A stretch of 64,000 nucleotides of DNA, taken from positions 1,254,309-1,318,308 of the forward strand of contig NC_049988.1 in NCBI RefSeq assembly GCF_000003815.2. The letters run 5' to 3'. Made by a program: the position numbers and the translations under genes. Of the stretch, positions 12,201 through 27,200 are shown in pieces. The notes beneath the pieces are model-generated. The model was not told where the DNA came from. It saw only the letters and a program-made list of their open reading frames with translations, and did not search any database. Position 1 is the stretch's first letter. Each line of letters starts with the position of its first letter. The DNA is from Branchiostoma floridae. Its lineage: Eukaryota > Chordata > Leptocardii > Amphioxiformes > Branchiostomatidae.

Positions 12201-15200
12201 CCAATATAGGAGAATTGCTATATACATTTCCAATGTAGGAGAATGGGTATGCTAGATTTATAATTTGGTTTTTAGCAATATAGATAATACTAGGACGTTA
12301 TATAGATACGTATTGCCGTGGATGATATCGTCCCCATAAAACTCCTTTTCAGCTGTAACTGTAAATGGCCGTCGAACCCGCAAGGAGATCTTGCCGTACC
12401 CGCTAGTTTCTGCTGTACCCTGAAATATTTTGCCATACCCGTCCCTTTCCACCGTACGCAATGGTCGATACCGCTCGGCCACAGGGCATACTCACACGAA
12501 AGTCGCATCTAAATATCCTGAACAGCAAGAATACACGTTCTCAAGGTGGGGTCACACCTGCGTATATATTTAAGTCCGTATGAGGCGCGCATGGGAGTAT
12601 TTGCCTCCACCAGACTCCCCAGGTCGTTGTAAAAATAATAGAAATTGGACAAACGTAAACAGGTAACATGTCAGACGAGTTAGCTGGGTCGTTAAACATA
12701 CTTCTCGGTCAGCTAACTCATCTGGCATGTTGTGTATGTATATTTGTCCAATTTGTACTATTTTTCCCGCGACCTGTGGAGCCTGGCAGAGACTAAGGCT
12801 CATTCTCATTGAAATGTCGAAAACGTGTCGAATGACTTTACGACTTGATATTGAGCAAATTATAGACAGCATGACTGGTCCCTTTGTTTTTCCACAACCC
12901 CTGTAATGTTTTACAAAAGATGCACCACAACATTCATATTTGTTCATGACTTTGAAGGTTATTATAGCCTCGGGTGGGATTTCAACCCCTAAAAAATTGC
13001 TGTCGCCTGAGAAGATGCGAAGAATTCAAATAGTAGCCCAAAATGGAACAATTGAGTTCCCAAAATGATTGTTCGGCAAATGAAACCAGCTATCCAGGCC
13101 CTCTGTCCGATCACGTCAGATCACTACTATCACTGATCTTGAAGGCTGTGTGAGGAGGTTTATGCCTGTCGCCAGATTCTGTAACAAACGTTACCACCAC
13201 GAGTACGATGGTTGCCACGGTTATATTATCCATGTATAAGACTAGAAATGACCGTTTTTGTGAGCATTACAGTTTTCCTGGTTTTCTAATGGAACAAAAA
13301 AGGGTCATTGACTACCATTTGTATCCCACCCTGCTTACAAAATGTTTTACAGAAATGACTGTAACAAACGTTACCATTGTTTGATGCTTTCTAAGCATTC
13401 TGTCTGACCCGGTGCAAAAATGCTGCCCACTTTTTAAATGTCCCTAGGGACGTCAACTTATGCCTAAATGATGTAGCCTATAATGCTAATCCCTTTGACG
13501 ATAAAGGGTTAAGTTTACTGTTGTAACAAACGTTACCGGTAACGTTTGTTCCCTGCCCCGTAATGCATAACCAATGGGACCGAGAATAATAAGTTGCGAT
13601 TTTTTGGCTATGGTTAACCCTATCTAGACCAGGGGGGGGGGGGCTAAAAGTGCCCGCGCCAACTTTGACGTCGTATAACTGGCGAACGACGTGTGCTAGG
13701 ACTACGAAACTTGGTGACTTTTCCTAAAATATTGTTGGCAACAATTCTGTGAAAAAAATTTTAGTTTGTAATTTTTCGTGTTGCCATGGCAACGGGTTTC
13801 TGACAGGCATATTTTCCCAAATTTACTAATTTCAGCTTGAATTATGGGATTTCATGGTTTTATTGCTAGATCAAACTTGTTTATTAATATCATTAACATC
13901 CTGTGTAATTTTAAGTCACATTTCAAATCAAATATTCATAATTTTTGCTAATTTGATGACGTCATGGGTCAAAATCCAAGATGGCGGACAATGTCATTTT
14001 CAACGATAAATACATGTAATTTTTGCTAAAATACCGTCAAAATCTTTTATTTTCTTACAAAACACAATCACTTGATCATTTTCAGTCCATTTCTATTGGG
14101 TTTTGTGGTTATATGTGGAAAAAGTCGTATTTTAGAAAATTCATGCTTGTCGATCCAAGATGGCGGACAAATTACGTCATTTTCTGACGTCATATAGACT
14201 TCAGTGTCGTCGTCATTGGCAACAAAAGTCTTGGCAGACTTAGACACTAATAAGATAAGGTTTATAGTCATCATTTTGTTCAATACATTTATGTATAGCG
14301 GAAATTTCATATTTTGACGATTTTAGCCCAAAATATGACATTATGACGTCATAATTACGTCATATTACGTCATAACGATACCAAAAATACAGGAAATATC
14401 AAACTTCACTAGTACATCATTCCCTCCAAATTTGGTGATCGTAACCCAAGCCGTTTTGAAATTACGAAGGGGGGGTCAAAAGAGCCCCCCCTTGGTCCCA
14501 GGAATCCCAAAAAAGCCTGGTCTAGATAGGGTTAAAAGAGGAATTTTCCTAAATAACCAGGTAGTTTTCACTGAAAATAAAGCCGATTTATTTTTCGACC
14601 AAAAAAATGCCATTTTCGCCTTTTCAATGAGAACTAGTGCTAAGAGCTTCATACGCACCTCAAACGGACTTGAATATATACGCATGTGTGACCCCACCTT
14701 CATGTAGCCAATGCTCTGGCAAACATTCCTGGCCACTTGTCTGTCCAGTGTCGTTGTACAAATCGCGCCCAATATTGAGAACACTTCTGCAAACTGTGGT
14801 GAGAAGCGGTCTGGTCATGTTTATGCTAAGGCTAAGGAGTTCCTGCAACATTATATGTGTCAATTTCCATTGCAGGGATTTACCGTATAGCCCATTTTGT
14901 GCGGAGGGAGAGGGTGACAGTCATTACAATGGAGACGTGTTTATACATTGTAGCACCTCATTTTATAGTTTTTTTGTCCCCATTGTAGTAAGAGGTAAAG
15001 TTATTCTTCACATTTGGAAGCAAGTGAGTAAAACATGATACAAAATGATTTATTTACAGATACCTTACTTGACATCTTATACAATACCTATGACTACATT
15101 GTTGTAGATAGCTAAAGAATTTATTCCTATGATTTATGATAATGATAAAGAAAAACATTTAGTTCCATTTTCATTTCGATGGAGAATTTTTGGAAACGAT

Positions 15201-18200
15201 GATAACAGAATGGGTAGCCAGATGTCACTCAATATGGTGTCTGCTCCACTCTATTCATCGGTGAGGGGGATATTCACCTGTATTTACTGACGGTGGGAGA
15301 TCTTTATATTTATTCACCGGTGGTGGGTATCTCTATCTGCACTCATTTTTGGTGGTGCCCGAGGTACATGATGTAGAAGGGTGACTGAACTGATGATGTA
15401 ATATATGTGATTGTGTACAGGCGTGCCCTAGCATTTGCACGAACCCTATGCAATTCGAACGAATATTATGTGATACGCACGAATCATTATCCAAAAACGC
15501 ACAAAATTTATGAAAATCGCACAAATCACTATGCAAAAACGTACGAACAAATTGCATGTTTGTGCTACTCTCCAAGCAGGGGTTAGGCACTGTCTGTTTT
15601 TAAGCCGTTTTTATTAGGCTTTCTATTTTGTACCGTTTTCTTGATGTCTTGAGGCCACGAGACATCACGAAAACGAAACGTAATGGAAAGCTAAAAAAAG
15701 CCGCGGAGCCTAGCCTCGGCTTGGAGAGTATTTTTTTTTAAATCTTGTTAAATCACACATTTAGTAAAATATAAAATTCCACTAGGTTAAACCCAGAAGT
15801 GGTTAAATCAGGTGGGGTCCACCAGCCCTTTTCCTCACACCACCCTCTTATGGAGCCATTATAGTATACCCCTTTTTTTATATCATACCCGTGCTACGAA
15901 AACGTTCAATACAGGTGTTTCGGACCAGTTGATAAATACAGAATACAACACGGTGTATTCCGTATCACCCAAGGTACAAGCTCGACCACGGGTCGGATCG
16001 CCCGAAGGCCGGAGGTCGATCCGACCAGCGGGAAGGCTGGGACCGAGGGTGATGCTGAATACACCGTGTTATATTTTGTTTATACCATGTCAACCTGAGA
16101 AAACACATCTTTCGGTTAGGAATGCGCCAGAATTTGAGAAAATGTTGTGCTCTCGAACAAAAATTGCTGCAACAGCAATGTCCCAACGTCCGAATTAGGC
16201 ATTCGAATTTTCAACCGCGCCGCACTCAGCGTGTTCAGAGTATGTTTGAATTATTCGATGGAGGTCTGTGTGATGAAACTTCTGTATGATTAAGTAATTT
16301 GTAGCGCAAGCCGAATGCGATAGAATCTCCTTGTTTCGATACATCAAAAGCTTGGGTGTGTAGGTAACTTTGTCGAGGGGTCTGCTATGTTATTGGGCCC
16401 CAGTATGTACGTGGTAAGCCTCCATTGAAATGAACAAATACATCTATAGTATAGAAATTTTACTTCAACGACTAGAAAGGCCGACATTTGCTTGAGTACA
16501 AATACATCATATTTCAGCCATACCCACGCAACATTGGACTGTTCCAAGTCACCTCTGAGCAAAAATGAATTATTTTTACGGTAGGTTATCCCCAAAGGGG
16601 AACTAATATTGTGAATTAATTCCAGGTTAAAACGGAGCTTGCCAACATGCCCCGGGCCCATATAAGAATGTACTTTTCCACAGGAGCTCCTATGCATAAC
16701 TAATTGGTTATTAGAATGGCAGCAGCTCATATTTTTCCGAAAGTGAAAAAAAAACACCACATCTTCCATTGAGAGAATTTTAATCATGAAATTACATGAA
16801 GCCATTCAACAATTCCACCACGATAAGTCTCGTTATAAGCTCCTTTGTGGTGTGGGTACATTTATTATTGCAGTGAACTTTTTTTTACTCAAGTAGGGCA
16901 TACGTTTTAATGATTATCAAGTATGTACTTTGTAGTAAGAGTGTTGTTTTTTTTTCAAGCTGAAAACTCAAATCTTCTTCTTGTTTTTTTATATCATTGA
17001 GCCATTACATAAACGGAGACGTCTCGAATTTTTAAAAGAATTTTACCGCCCTGTCGCTTCATTTCTTTTCTAAACAAATCCCAGGACCAACAACTTAACT
17101 TAATGTTGCTTTATACATATATTTAATTCTTTAAACCAATGTTAAACTCTTTTACTTTGTATGCAATCAGCCATTGGACATACTCTTGTCTTAGTGTTAT
17201 AATTTCCTGTTCATAGCGTGCGAGACCCGGAGGATAGGAGTTTCTACCTTGTTCGAGGGTTTCTTTTCGGAGGTCAGTGGTGATACCCTGGTACTGAGAG
17301 TGTTTTATTCGGCTCAAACTCTGGCAGTTTAAAGTTACTTAAAATTTGAATGTACACATTTTACGTCAAAAAACAACAACAACAACAACACTAAAAGTAC
17401 CTACATTTGCTCGGGAAAAAATACATTATTTTTTTCCAGTCCGGTGAGAGAAATGTGGCAATTTAAGACAGGTGGCCATTATAGAGAAAATTCTGATCTA
17501 TTGACTAAGAGCAATAAGTTACACATAAGTTTAGTACCCACTGATCTTTATTCATATAAACATTTTACAGGTAAGCCAATTGTTTAGATTTACAGTTCAA
17601 ATAATTTTGAAGAGAAATATTGATGGGAAAATAATCATTCTCGCCACTGTTAAACGTACGTATCAAAACTAAAAGCAAACTGGCCAATTTTCCCGCGTTT
17701 TCTGCCAAGTTACATTTTCTCCAATGAAGCAAAAATATACAGTCTTGGTCGTTTTAAAGACAGATATGAAAAAAAAAATGAAGACAAAAAAACGCATCAA
17801 GGTATTGGTCCACTCTACCGTTGTGGTCAATTTCAGGTCATTCGGTCCAGAAACGACGGAGATGATTCGATTTGAAAATTTGACAGGAGAAAGAAGAAAC
17901 AAAACATTACGAACACAATATATTTCACCATACTACGTATGGCTGAAATATAATTACTAGTACCCGATAACAACTAGGATCAGTCCACTGGCAAGTAACC
18001 TACAGGGGTAGATGTATCAAAGAGGCCGGCTAAAAATGTCGGACCTAAAGATGTCTTTCCTTGAATATACCGTATATACCACGTCTCTATTTTTTTAAAA
18101 AAAATTTACAGTATATTCATGTGTGCTTCGCATTACCTATCATAAGGTACAGCAGATTTCGCTGACCCCGTAAAACCGGATGGCCGGATCCAAATACCGC

Positions 18201-21200
18201 GTTATCCATGATCTGTTGCTTCTAGTTGCTGATTGGCTGAACGGCCAATTGATTTGCACGCAGTGGGCCGATCAGCTGCTCTCTACATTGAGACGTGCTT
18301 CTGGTTGCTGATTGGCTGAACGGCTAATTGATTTACGCACAGGTGGCCAGAAGTTGTACCGATGGACGCGTAAGAGCGTTGAAATTAAGCAGAGAATCCC
18401 CCGATAAATCATTCGGAAATGGTTTTTAGACAAAAATGATAACGGGGTCCTGTAAGTAAATATCTCATGCACTATCATGCTAAATTTTGGATACTATGGA
18501 CTTAATACCAGGGCACATCAGGCAAAAACATACAGTTTTGGTAAGAAAATCACAAAAGAAGTCAAATAAAATCATTTTAAAGACAGTTTTAAAAAAAAGG
18601 AAAAAAAAACGTCTGAAGGTATTTAGACCCCGTTCACACTCAAAAAAATGAAGCGGATTCAACGTCGAAGCCGCTTGATCCGGATCGTTTTCTTGAGTGT
18701 GAACGCTCCAAGCGGCTTGGATTTTCACCGATCCGGCTCGTTTGCAATCCATCCCTGGGAGGTAGTTTGAGACACTTGTGAACAAGCCGCTTGGCTGAAA
18801 TTGCGAGTGTGAACGCAACGCGGGATAGATTCTATGCAAATTTCCGATTTGCCCCCTGTTGGAGGTTATATATCCAGGTATCGGGAGCAGGAACACACGC
18901 CACACTGACAGGTTTGCTCACGTTACTGATTTTTGTGCCCAATGATAATGTCTGGAAAGAAAAAAAAATCGCTGTAGGGTCAAGGCAAGTGGAATGGGAA
19001 GCAAACAAAGCTTTTTTTATCACGCGAAGAGAGAGGAAACACAGCAAGCTAAAACAAAATCACAAAAAAACAAGCATATCTTTGAACAGCTTTCTCTCTG
19101 GATCATGATATAAGACTATTAAGAGTGGGTTTGAGAAAACCTACAAACAATGTTGTAAAAAAGTACCTGAAGTCCAGGTACGGAATTGTGTGCGATTAAT
19201 CGGATTGTCTGAAATGAGTGTGAACGTAATTTTTTTGAAGCGGCTTGCACGTTCAAGCGGCTTCGACGTTGAAGCCGCTTCATTTTTTTGAGTGTGAACG
19301 GGGTCTTAGAATCTCTACCTCTGTGCCAAATTCAGGTCATTCGGTCCAGGAACGACGGAGATGACGCGTTTTGAAGATTTGGCAGGAGAAAGAATGAAGA
19401 AACATTACGAACACAAAATATTTCACCATACGGTCCATAACTATGGTATGGCTGAAATATAATAAAGTAAACTGGAGAGAGAGGGAGAGAAAGAGAGTGA
19501 GACAGATAAAGACAGAAAGAGGGACAGAGGGAATATTAGATATACGTAGGAACGGTCGGTTTGTGTAACGTTACGTTACAGTTGTACCTGGGAATGTATT
19601 TTTGTCAAGGCAGTGTGTGTGTGTGTGTGTGTGTGTGTATGCATGTGTGTGTGTGTGTGTGTATGTGTGTGTGTATGTGTGTGTATATGTGTGTGTGTNN
19701 NNNNNNNNNNNNNNNNNNNNNNNNNNNNNNNNNNNNNNNNNNNNNNNNNNNNNNNNNNNNNNNNNNNNNNNNNNNNNNNNNNNNNNNNNNNNNNNNNNAC
19801 GCGGTCCCGTAGGACTGTGCATTTTCCTGTGTGTATATGTGTGTGTGTGTGTATGTGTATGTGTGTGTGTATGTGTGTGTTTATGTGTGTGTATGTGTGT
19901 GATATATATATGTGTGCGTGTGTGCGTATGTGTATTTGTATGTGTGTGTGTGTGTGTGTCTGTGTATGTGTGTGTATGTGTGTGTATGTGAGTGTGTGCG
20001 TGTATGTGTATGTATGTGTGTGTGTGTGTATGTGTATGTGTGTGTGTGTTTGTATGTGTGTGTATGCGAGTGAGCGTGTGTGTGTGTGTATGTGTGTGTG
20101 TTTGTGTGAGTGTGTGTGTGTTTGTGTGAGTGTGTGTGTGTATGTGTACGTATGTGTGTGTGTGTGTGTGTGTGTGTATGTGACGTACCTCAAACATTCT
20201 CGCAGTGCTCGCATACAAGACAAAATCCCCATGGGCAATGTTTTCTGCACGCCTGATGAAAAAATTAAAACAATTTCTTCGCGTTAAGGTTAAGCAAACA
20301 AATCAAGAATTTAGGTAAATCAACGTGCTGGCCGACGTGTTGACTAAATGCATTCGCGTTATTTACATCAGAATTGTAGATCGCAATACTCACAACATTT
20401 AATTGTAAATGTATTCTCTACAATGGACCAGTCAATCAATCTGGCATTCACTTCAGTCCATCAAGCACGCACACTGTATATAAACATCTATTGGGATTTT
20501 CTGCAAAGATTTACATTTTTCATGTATCCTCCGTTCTTTTGTTGTCAGGTGTGTATTTAATCTATTTCTCATAATGTTTCAATGTAATCTGCTACATGCA
20601 TTGTTATTCATTTTCAACGTTAGATACAACTTGAATGGGCCACCTGAACAATAATTCGGTACTACGGGGATTATATTTTCTAAAGTAATGGTGATGATTT
20701 ATAACGCTTACGATCCGTCGAATGTTGTAATGTGTGGATCTCCTGTAGAAGTACATCGGCCTTCCCTGGCATCTTCCACTCGGACCTGTGGTGTTGACAT
20801 TGATACTAATCGTGTCTGATATATTTCAATGCTGTTACTTGTCATTATTCTTATTTCTTAGCATCGACAAAATACATCACAGTAGGAATCCGCAGCAAGA
20901 ACAGAAAAAGTGTATTTCATGCCTTGTAAGGCTCCTCTTTAGTTTGCTCATCGTTGACTTTTTATTTTAGTGCGATCTCATTCGCCGGAATTCAATGTTA
21001 AAAATACGGCGATAATATATAATACCAAACAATATGGTATATAAGAGAGTAAAGAGTGTACAATGTACCTGTATCCTGGCTTCCGGCGTGTAACCATTGA
21101 AAAGATGCGGCACAAAGTGCAATGATCGTGGTGGGTGTGGAAAGGCCAACAGATTAGTAGGCGTTCCAAAAGTAATTGTCATTGTTTTAGTGGGGTTGGT

Positions 21201-24200
21201 CTTTCCTTGATCTTTTATGGCTCTCATTGTTATCGTTTCTCCATCAGCACGCTGAGTGACATCGCTCCATTTTTTAGCACGTATTGTAAGTGAACATGAT
21301 TGAGACGCTACTCCATCTTCTCCCAACCAAAACGGAATTTCAATTGTGCAAGTGTCGTGTGTGTCAGAAGTGGACCAACAGGTGAAAGGCACAGTGGAGT
21401 AGTATGTAAGCTCGTAGAAAGACTCATTTGCTTGTGGAAGATTGATGAGATGATGAGCGTCAATCTGAAAATGAAATTTAAAAACAATATTAAGGAAATG
21501 AGCAGAAACTGTTCCGCAAGCCCAGGTTGACATATATCTAGTTGTCTGGTGGCCTTTTTTTCTAAACATTTTTTATGATAGTATTTCCATAGTTGCGACA
21601 ACCAATACAAGTTAGTGCTTGTCCGGAATTCACAACGGAAAGTTCAACCAGCAGTGTTCTGTCTTTTCGCCGTTGTCTTGTTTTAGCATTTGATATACTG
21701 CTCTACTTGCCAACTCTTTACTGATGAATATTAGTGGGTGATAAGTACATCTATCTTATGCTGCATATTTACAGCTTACTTACAAATCCTTATAGCATCA
21801 TATACAAAACGCGTAAGGGCTATGGCATTTTAAAAGTGTTACCTTAATTCCTGCCCATTTTGGTTCACTTGATATCCAGTCAGTCTTTTCCGCTTTGCTA
21901 TTCCAGTTAGCACGCACTGCACAGGTAATCTAAGAAAAATCAATAATTTGATTGTATCAATGTATAATACGTTAACCCTTTTCGGACCGGTCGACACGAC
22001 TTTTCGGGTCAATCCTGGACGGAGTGTGTGTGTGTATGTGGGGGGATATTGAGGCCCATGTTGCAGTTTCTCTTTGCGTTTCCGTCTCCGGGTTTGGTGC
22101 TGGCGGTGGTGGCGTTTGATCTGCTGGTGGCTCTCATGGTTATTGTTTCTCCATCAGCACGCTGAGTGACATCGCTCCATTCCTTAACGACTTTCTGACA
22201 GTGGGACTTAAGAAAGACTCCTTTCTGACAGTGGTTTCCTTACGAAAGACTCCTACACATTCTTCTGGCAAGGGAAAGGTATGGAAGAAACTAGGGAAAA
22301 CGGAGTCGGCTTTGCCGTTAGGAATACTATGCTGCACATGATAGATTGATGTCCCTGCTAAATTGACGTAAAGCAGAAACAAACCGGGAGACAGCAATTT
22401 ACGCGCGTCAGCAGAAAAACAAGCAATTTCAGAAATATAAACCGTTATCTGGATAGCATAGTTTCGCTGCCGTTTTGTGTGAAACATGTGACATTTAACG
22501 AAGCTGCTGGCGTCATTATTGGTGACCTTGAATTTTACAACACTTGTTTACGGCGTTATCAATTACCCCATGTCCCTATCAGTGCGACTCGACATACGGT
22601 CAAACATGGTATTTAAATCGCTTAAAAAACGAATGCAAATCAACTCTTTCAAGACTTGAATTATCGGCAACTAATATCTCCAGATTTGTGTTTGAAGGAT
22701 TTTTGGAATATGGAGGGAATTTTGAATTACGGGTCTTTCTTTGAGTCTGAAAAAAATAGTTTTTCGACCTTATCTTGGCCTTAAAATAGTTGTTTGAAGA
22801 AGAACTTAAAAAAATCCCTAAGACATAAAGTTTGATTTTACAGTCATTATACACATGATATGAAATATTTAGATTTAAGGTCAAATTTAGAACCAATTTA
22901 ACCCTATCTAGACCAGGCTTTTTTGGGATTCCTGGGACCAGGGGGGGGGGCTCTTTTGACCCCCCCCTTCGTATTTTCAAAACGGCTTAGGTTACGACCA
23001 CCAAATTTGGAGGAGATAATGTACTAGGAAAGTTTTATATATTCTGTAATTTTGGTATCCTTATGACGTAATGTGACGTAATTATGACGTCATAATGTCA
23101 TAGTTTGGGCTAAAATCGTCAAAATATGAAATTTCCGCTATATTTAAATGTATTAAGCAAAATGATGACAATAAAGCTTATCTTATTGGTGTCTAAGTCT
23201 GCCAAGTCTTATGTTGCCAATTACGACGACACTGACGTCTATATTTGTCCGCCATCTTGGATCGACAACCGTGAATTTTCTAAAATACGACTTTTTCCAC
23301 ATATAACCCCAAAACCCACTAGAAATGGACTGAAAATGATCAAGTGATTGTGTTTTGTAAGAAAATAAAAGATTTGGACGGTATTTGAGTAAAAATTACA
23401 TGTATTTATCGTTGAAAATGACATTGTCCGCCATCTTAGATTTTGACCCATGACGTCATCAAATTAGCATAAATTATGAATATTTAAACAAAAATATAAT
23501 TTAAAATTACACAGGATGTTAATGAAATAAATAAACAAGTTAGATCTAGCAATAAAACCGTGAAATCCCATAATTCAAACTGAAATTAGTAAATTTGGGA
23601 AAATATGCCTGTCAGAAACCCGTTGCCATGGCAACACGAAAAATCACAAACTAAAACTTTTTCGCAGAATTGTTGCCAACAATATTTCAGGAAAATTTAA
23701 CACCAATTTTGGTAGTCCGCACGTCGTTCGCCAGTTATATGACGTCAAAGTTGTCGCGGGCACTTTTAGCCCCCCCCCCCCGGTCTACATAGGGTTAAAT
23801 AGGATATCTGCTTTTTTGGCCACTGAACACCCTTTCTAAACCAACCAACTAGGCATATTTCAGAAAACATTTAGACAAAATTGTGCAGCACAAGTTATAT
23901 TTGAGGTATACACACTGCTAATTTTCATTTGATTCTAGCAAGACACGTGCGAGGGGTTGTTTTCAAACTATCACGATCTTGTAGAAGATGTTTCAGTCAC
24001 CGTTAGCCATCCGCGGGGACCGCGCGGGAGCCCCGGTAACCCGATACTCTGCGTTTGAATGGAAACTTTGGGGCCAAATTTGACCATCGTGAACACTCAC
24101 GGAACTAACCAGCTTTCATGACTGTGCTCTTTGAAGCCCTGTACAATGCCTGTGCTAATTTTGAAACGCCGCATCACTGCCCACTGTCCATCTTGCAATA

Positions 24201-27200
24201 CCCTGTCAAAACATTTTTTGTAGGTGAGGGGTCATCCAAGATGGCTGCCTCCAGCTCAGAGAAAAAGAATCCATTCTCATCCTCTGTTGGGGAAATCCTG
24301 GGAAGATCACAACCAGCACTGATGAGTAAAATAGTTAGGGCTTAAGCGATTTTATCTTTCTTTTTTTTGTTTGTTTTCGTTTTGCTAGATAGACATATAT
24401 ACAGTAGCGCCCCCTCCCACTTTATCTTACTTTGAGTTCATCGACTTTTACCTAATTTGTCCGACTATACCGTGACCCCACCCGCCTGAACATCAACCTT
24501 GGAGAAGAGATAGGCACCACCAAGGAGTAAACTCCCTGTTGCGTCAGTATGACGGTCCACAAAGGGAAGAAACGCCTTCCAGTCTGACCTAAAGCTACGT
24601 CGCCTGCGATTAAAAACAACCGAGCCGACGGCACGAATACTACTGCTGTTAAGAAGCTACAACTGCGCAGGAAAATTTGGGATAGTAACTTGGAATGTTA
24701 GAACATTTAATGCTGAAAGCAAGCTACAGCAAATAAGTATAGATGAAGGTCATTAAGTCTACTACAGTGGACATGAAAGCTCCCATGTATATGAAACTAC
24801 AGTAATGGTTCACAAACAGGCACAATGATGTAGTTATTACCTTTGCCAGAATAGCCATTCTGGCAAAGGTTATATTTTCGGTTCGGTTGTGTGATTTTCC
24901 CCCGCTTGTGAGTAGCTTAACTCCAGAAGACTGCGACGGATGCGGCTGATATTTGGTGGGTAGGTAGGGGTCTGGAGAAAGAAGGGGGAGTTCGATAATG
25001 GGCCCCCTAGCGGCTTGCTAAGGTACTGCAACGGACCCTGCATGCTTGATATCTCGCGTATTGGACTTGCTGCGGTCGTGATTTTTGAGTGGTAGGGACC
25101 CCTTAAAGCAGAGAGTGACTGCTGTGAGTTTGGGCTCCCTAGTGGCTTTCGTGGAAGTGCAGGCGCCGGTTTACTTGGAAAATTTTGCCCATGGACAGCA
25201 TAACTCGAGAAGACTTCGACGGACGATGATGATATTTGGTGGGTGGGTAGGGGTCTGGAAAACGGAGGTCAAGTTCGATGACGGCCCCCTAGCGGCTTCC
25301 CTTGGTACTGCAGCGCAACTCCCGGGTGTGTTTTTTCATATTCTAAACATGATATGGTCACGACTTTTTGGTGTTAGATAGCTCTTGTGCTCAGGAGATG
25401 ATGACATAAGTTTGGGCCCCCTAGCAGCTAGTTTAGGGATAGCCGGGGTATTCTTGTCAAAGACTTCTGAAGCATTACAACCCCCGAGCCTGGTTTGGTT
25501 GATTCCACCAGTTGGAGCTGTCAATCACTTAATGGATGTTGAGGTGCCCTAAGGTCAGGTACCAGCTGGAGCAGACAGAGTCAAGCAAGTTTGTTTTGGG
25601 GCAGGAGATATTTGAAAACACAGATTTTTGTGGATACTGGTAGGGCATGCATGGATTAACTTGAAGGTTTTGTCGGTCTGCAAGCAACTGTGTATAACTT
25701 AACTGACAGGTAAGATTGACATGTAAGGTATTGAAACGATAAGAGAGGAAAGGATAGTTTGATACTACTGATTCTAGTTTGAATTGTAGGGTGTCTCTAA
25801 AGTTTCCATAGACTCTAGGTAGTACAGTGAATTGCGATACAGTGTAGTTTAGATTTGAGTTGCATTTGTTTATCTTATTCAATGTGGAATATTGCAGTTC
25901 TTAAACAGTTCTGTATAGTATATTGATTTTCTCAGAGGCAATTGTAATTTGATGCTGTAGGGGCAATACTTATTGTACTGTGCCAAGCAATGTTAGGGTA
26001 ATCTACTTTTTGCACGTCTATGTTGTCCTAAAGTTACAAAACCTTTTGTTAAGCTCTGCTTAAGTCAGGTAGATCCCTAGTGGTCTTTTGCTCCTGGAAG
26101 TTGCAGGCAGTTAAGATATACATGAAACTAATTCAGACTCTTTTATGTACCCTCTACTATCATATCCCTCCCTACCTGCTCAAAAACACACATATAATCA
26201 CTTCCCAAAACTTCAGGCCCCTATACCCTACAATTATAACACAGTTAGCACCACTACCATCCTCTGCATAAGCGCTCACATACTACAATCATATAACCTC
26301 AAATGTACTGACAAACACATTGCCAAATACATACACCACCCTACCTAACAAACCTAGCACATTTGGCAAAGGTATGTGTTTTACAAACTCTAGTTGTGTA
26401 TAAACCTGTCTCGAGTCGCTTGATGTCACTACCTCTCAGTGCCAAACCATTTAACATTACAATAGTTCAGGCATACGCGCCAACAAGTGATGCCACCGTT
26501 AAGGACTTGGATAACTTCCACAATGACCTCACAGCTCATACAGAGAATCCCTAAAAGCGACATAACTATACTGTTAGAGGACTTTAATGCCAAGATAGGG
26601 ACTGATGCCGATACGGACTAGCCAGGAACAGTGGGTAAACACGGGATCGGCAAAACAATTGACAATGGACTACGTCTATTAGAGTTTGCTAGGCGTCACG
26701 GCTTAGCCATAGCAAACACATTTCCTGCACCTGGCACTCGCCCGATGGTTGGACCCACAATATATTCTGGTAGGGAAGAGGCACTTCTACAGCCTAAACC
26801 TAGCAAGTACCCGTAATTTTCCAGGTCACAGAATTGTGACGAAAAGGGGGAAAAGAAAATAGTCAGATTCAAATCCCGACATGAAAACAGAGAGTATCAA
26901 AAAGTAAAGAGCGAAGTTAACCAGGCAATCAAAGACGCTAAGGGGCAGTGAATCCAACAGGAATGCAGAAAAATAAAGCAGGAAGCAATACTGCAAATTA
27001 GGCATTCCAAACGTAGAAGACACTTACAAAGAACAGTCAAAAATGAATTACATGCATAAAAGATCCTGATGGAAACCTGCTAAGTCCTACGTTACATTAC
27101 CTAGGGTGTCCGCGCGGTGTCTAACCGATATAGGCCCCGGCCGGGCTCTAAAGCCGGGTAGACATCGGCTCACGTAGTCACAAATCATTTTTTTCTTCAC

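Noticed and set aside
12290-12508. GFDGH on the minus strand as the missing VWD TFDG exon
   Set aside because: No GDPH, no fitting splice phases; the true [10 protein letters not shown] exon was found at 20712-20785.
13618-14531. Open frames inside the TTAA MITEs (for example [14 protein letters not shown] in copies A and B)
   Set aside because: The shared text reflects copy similarity of a non-coding element; no transposase motif (such as a DDD triad context) is present.
19571-20287. Long open frames of alternating Thr-His or Cys-Val residues
   Set aside because: They are translations of the TG/CA microsatellite and run through 100 N; only the 64-nt piece at 20189-20252 is a real exon.
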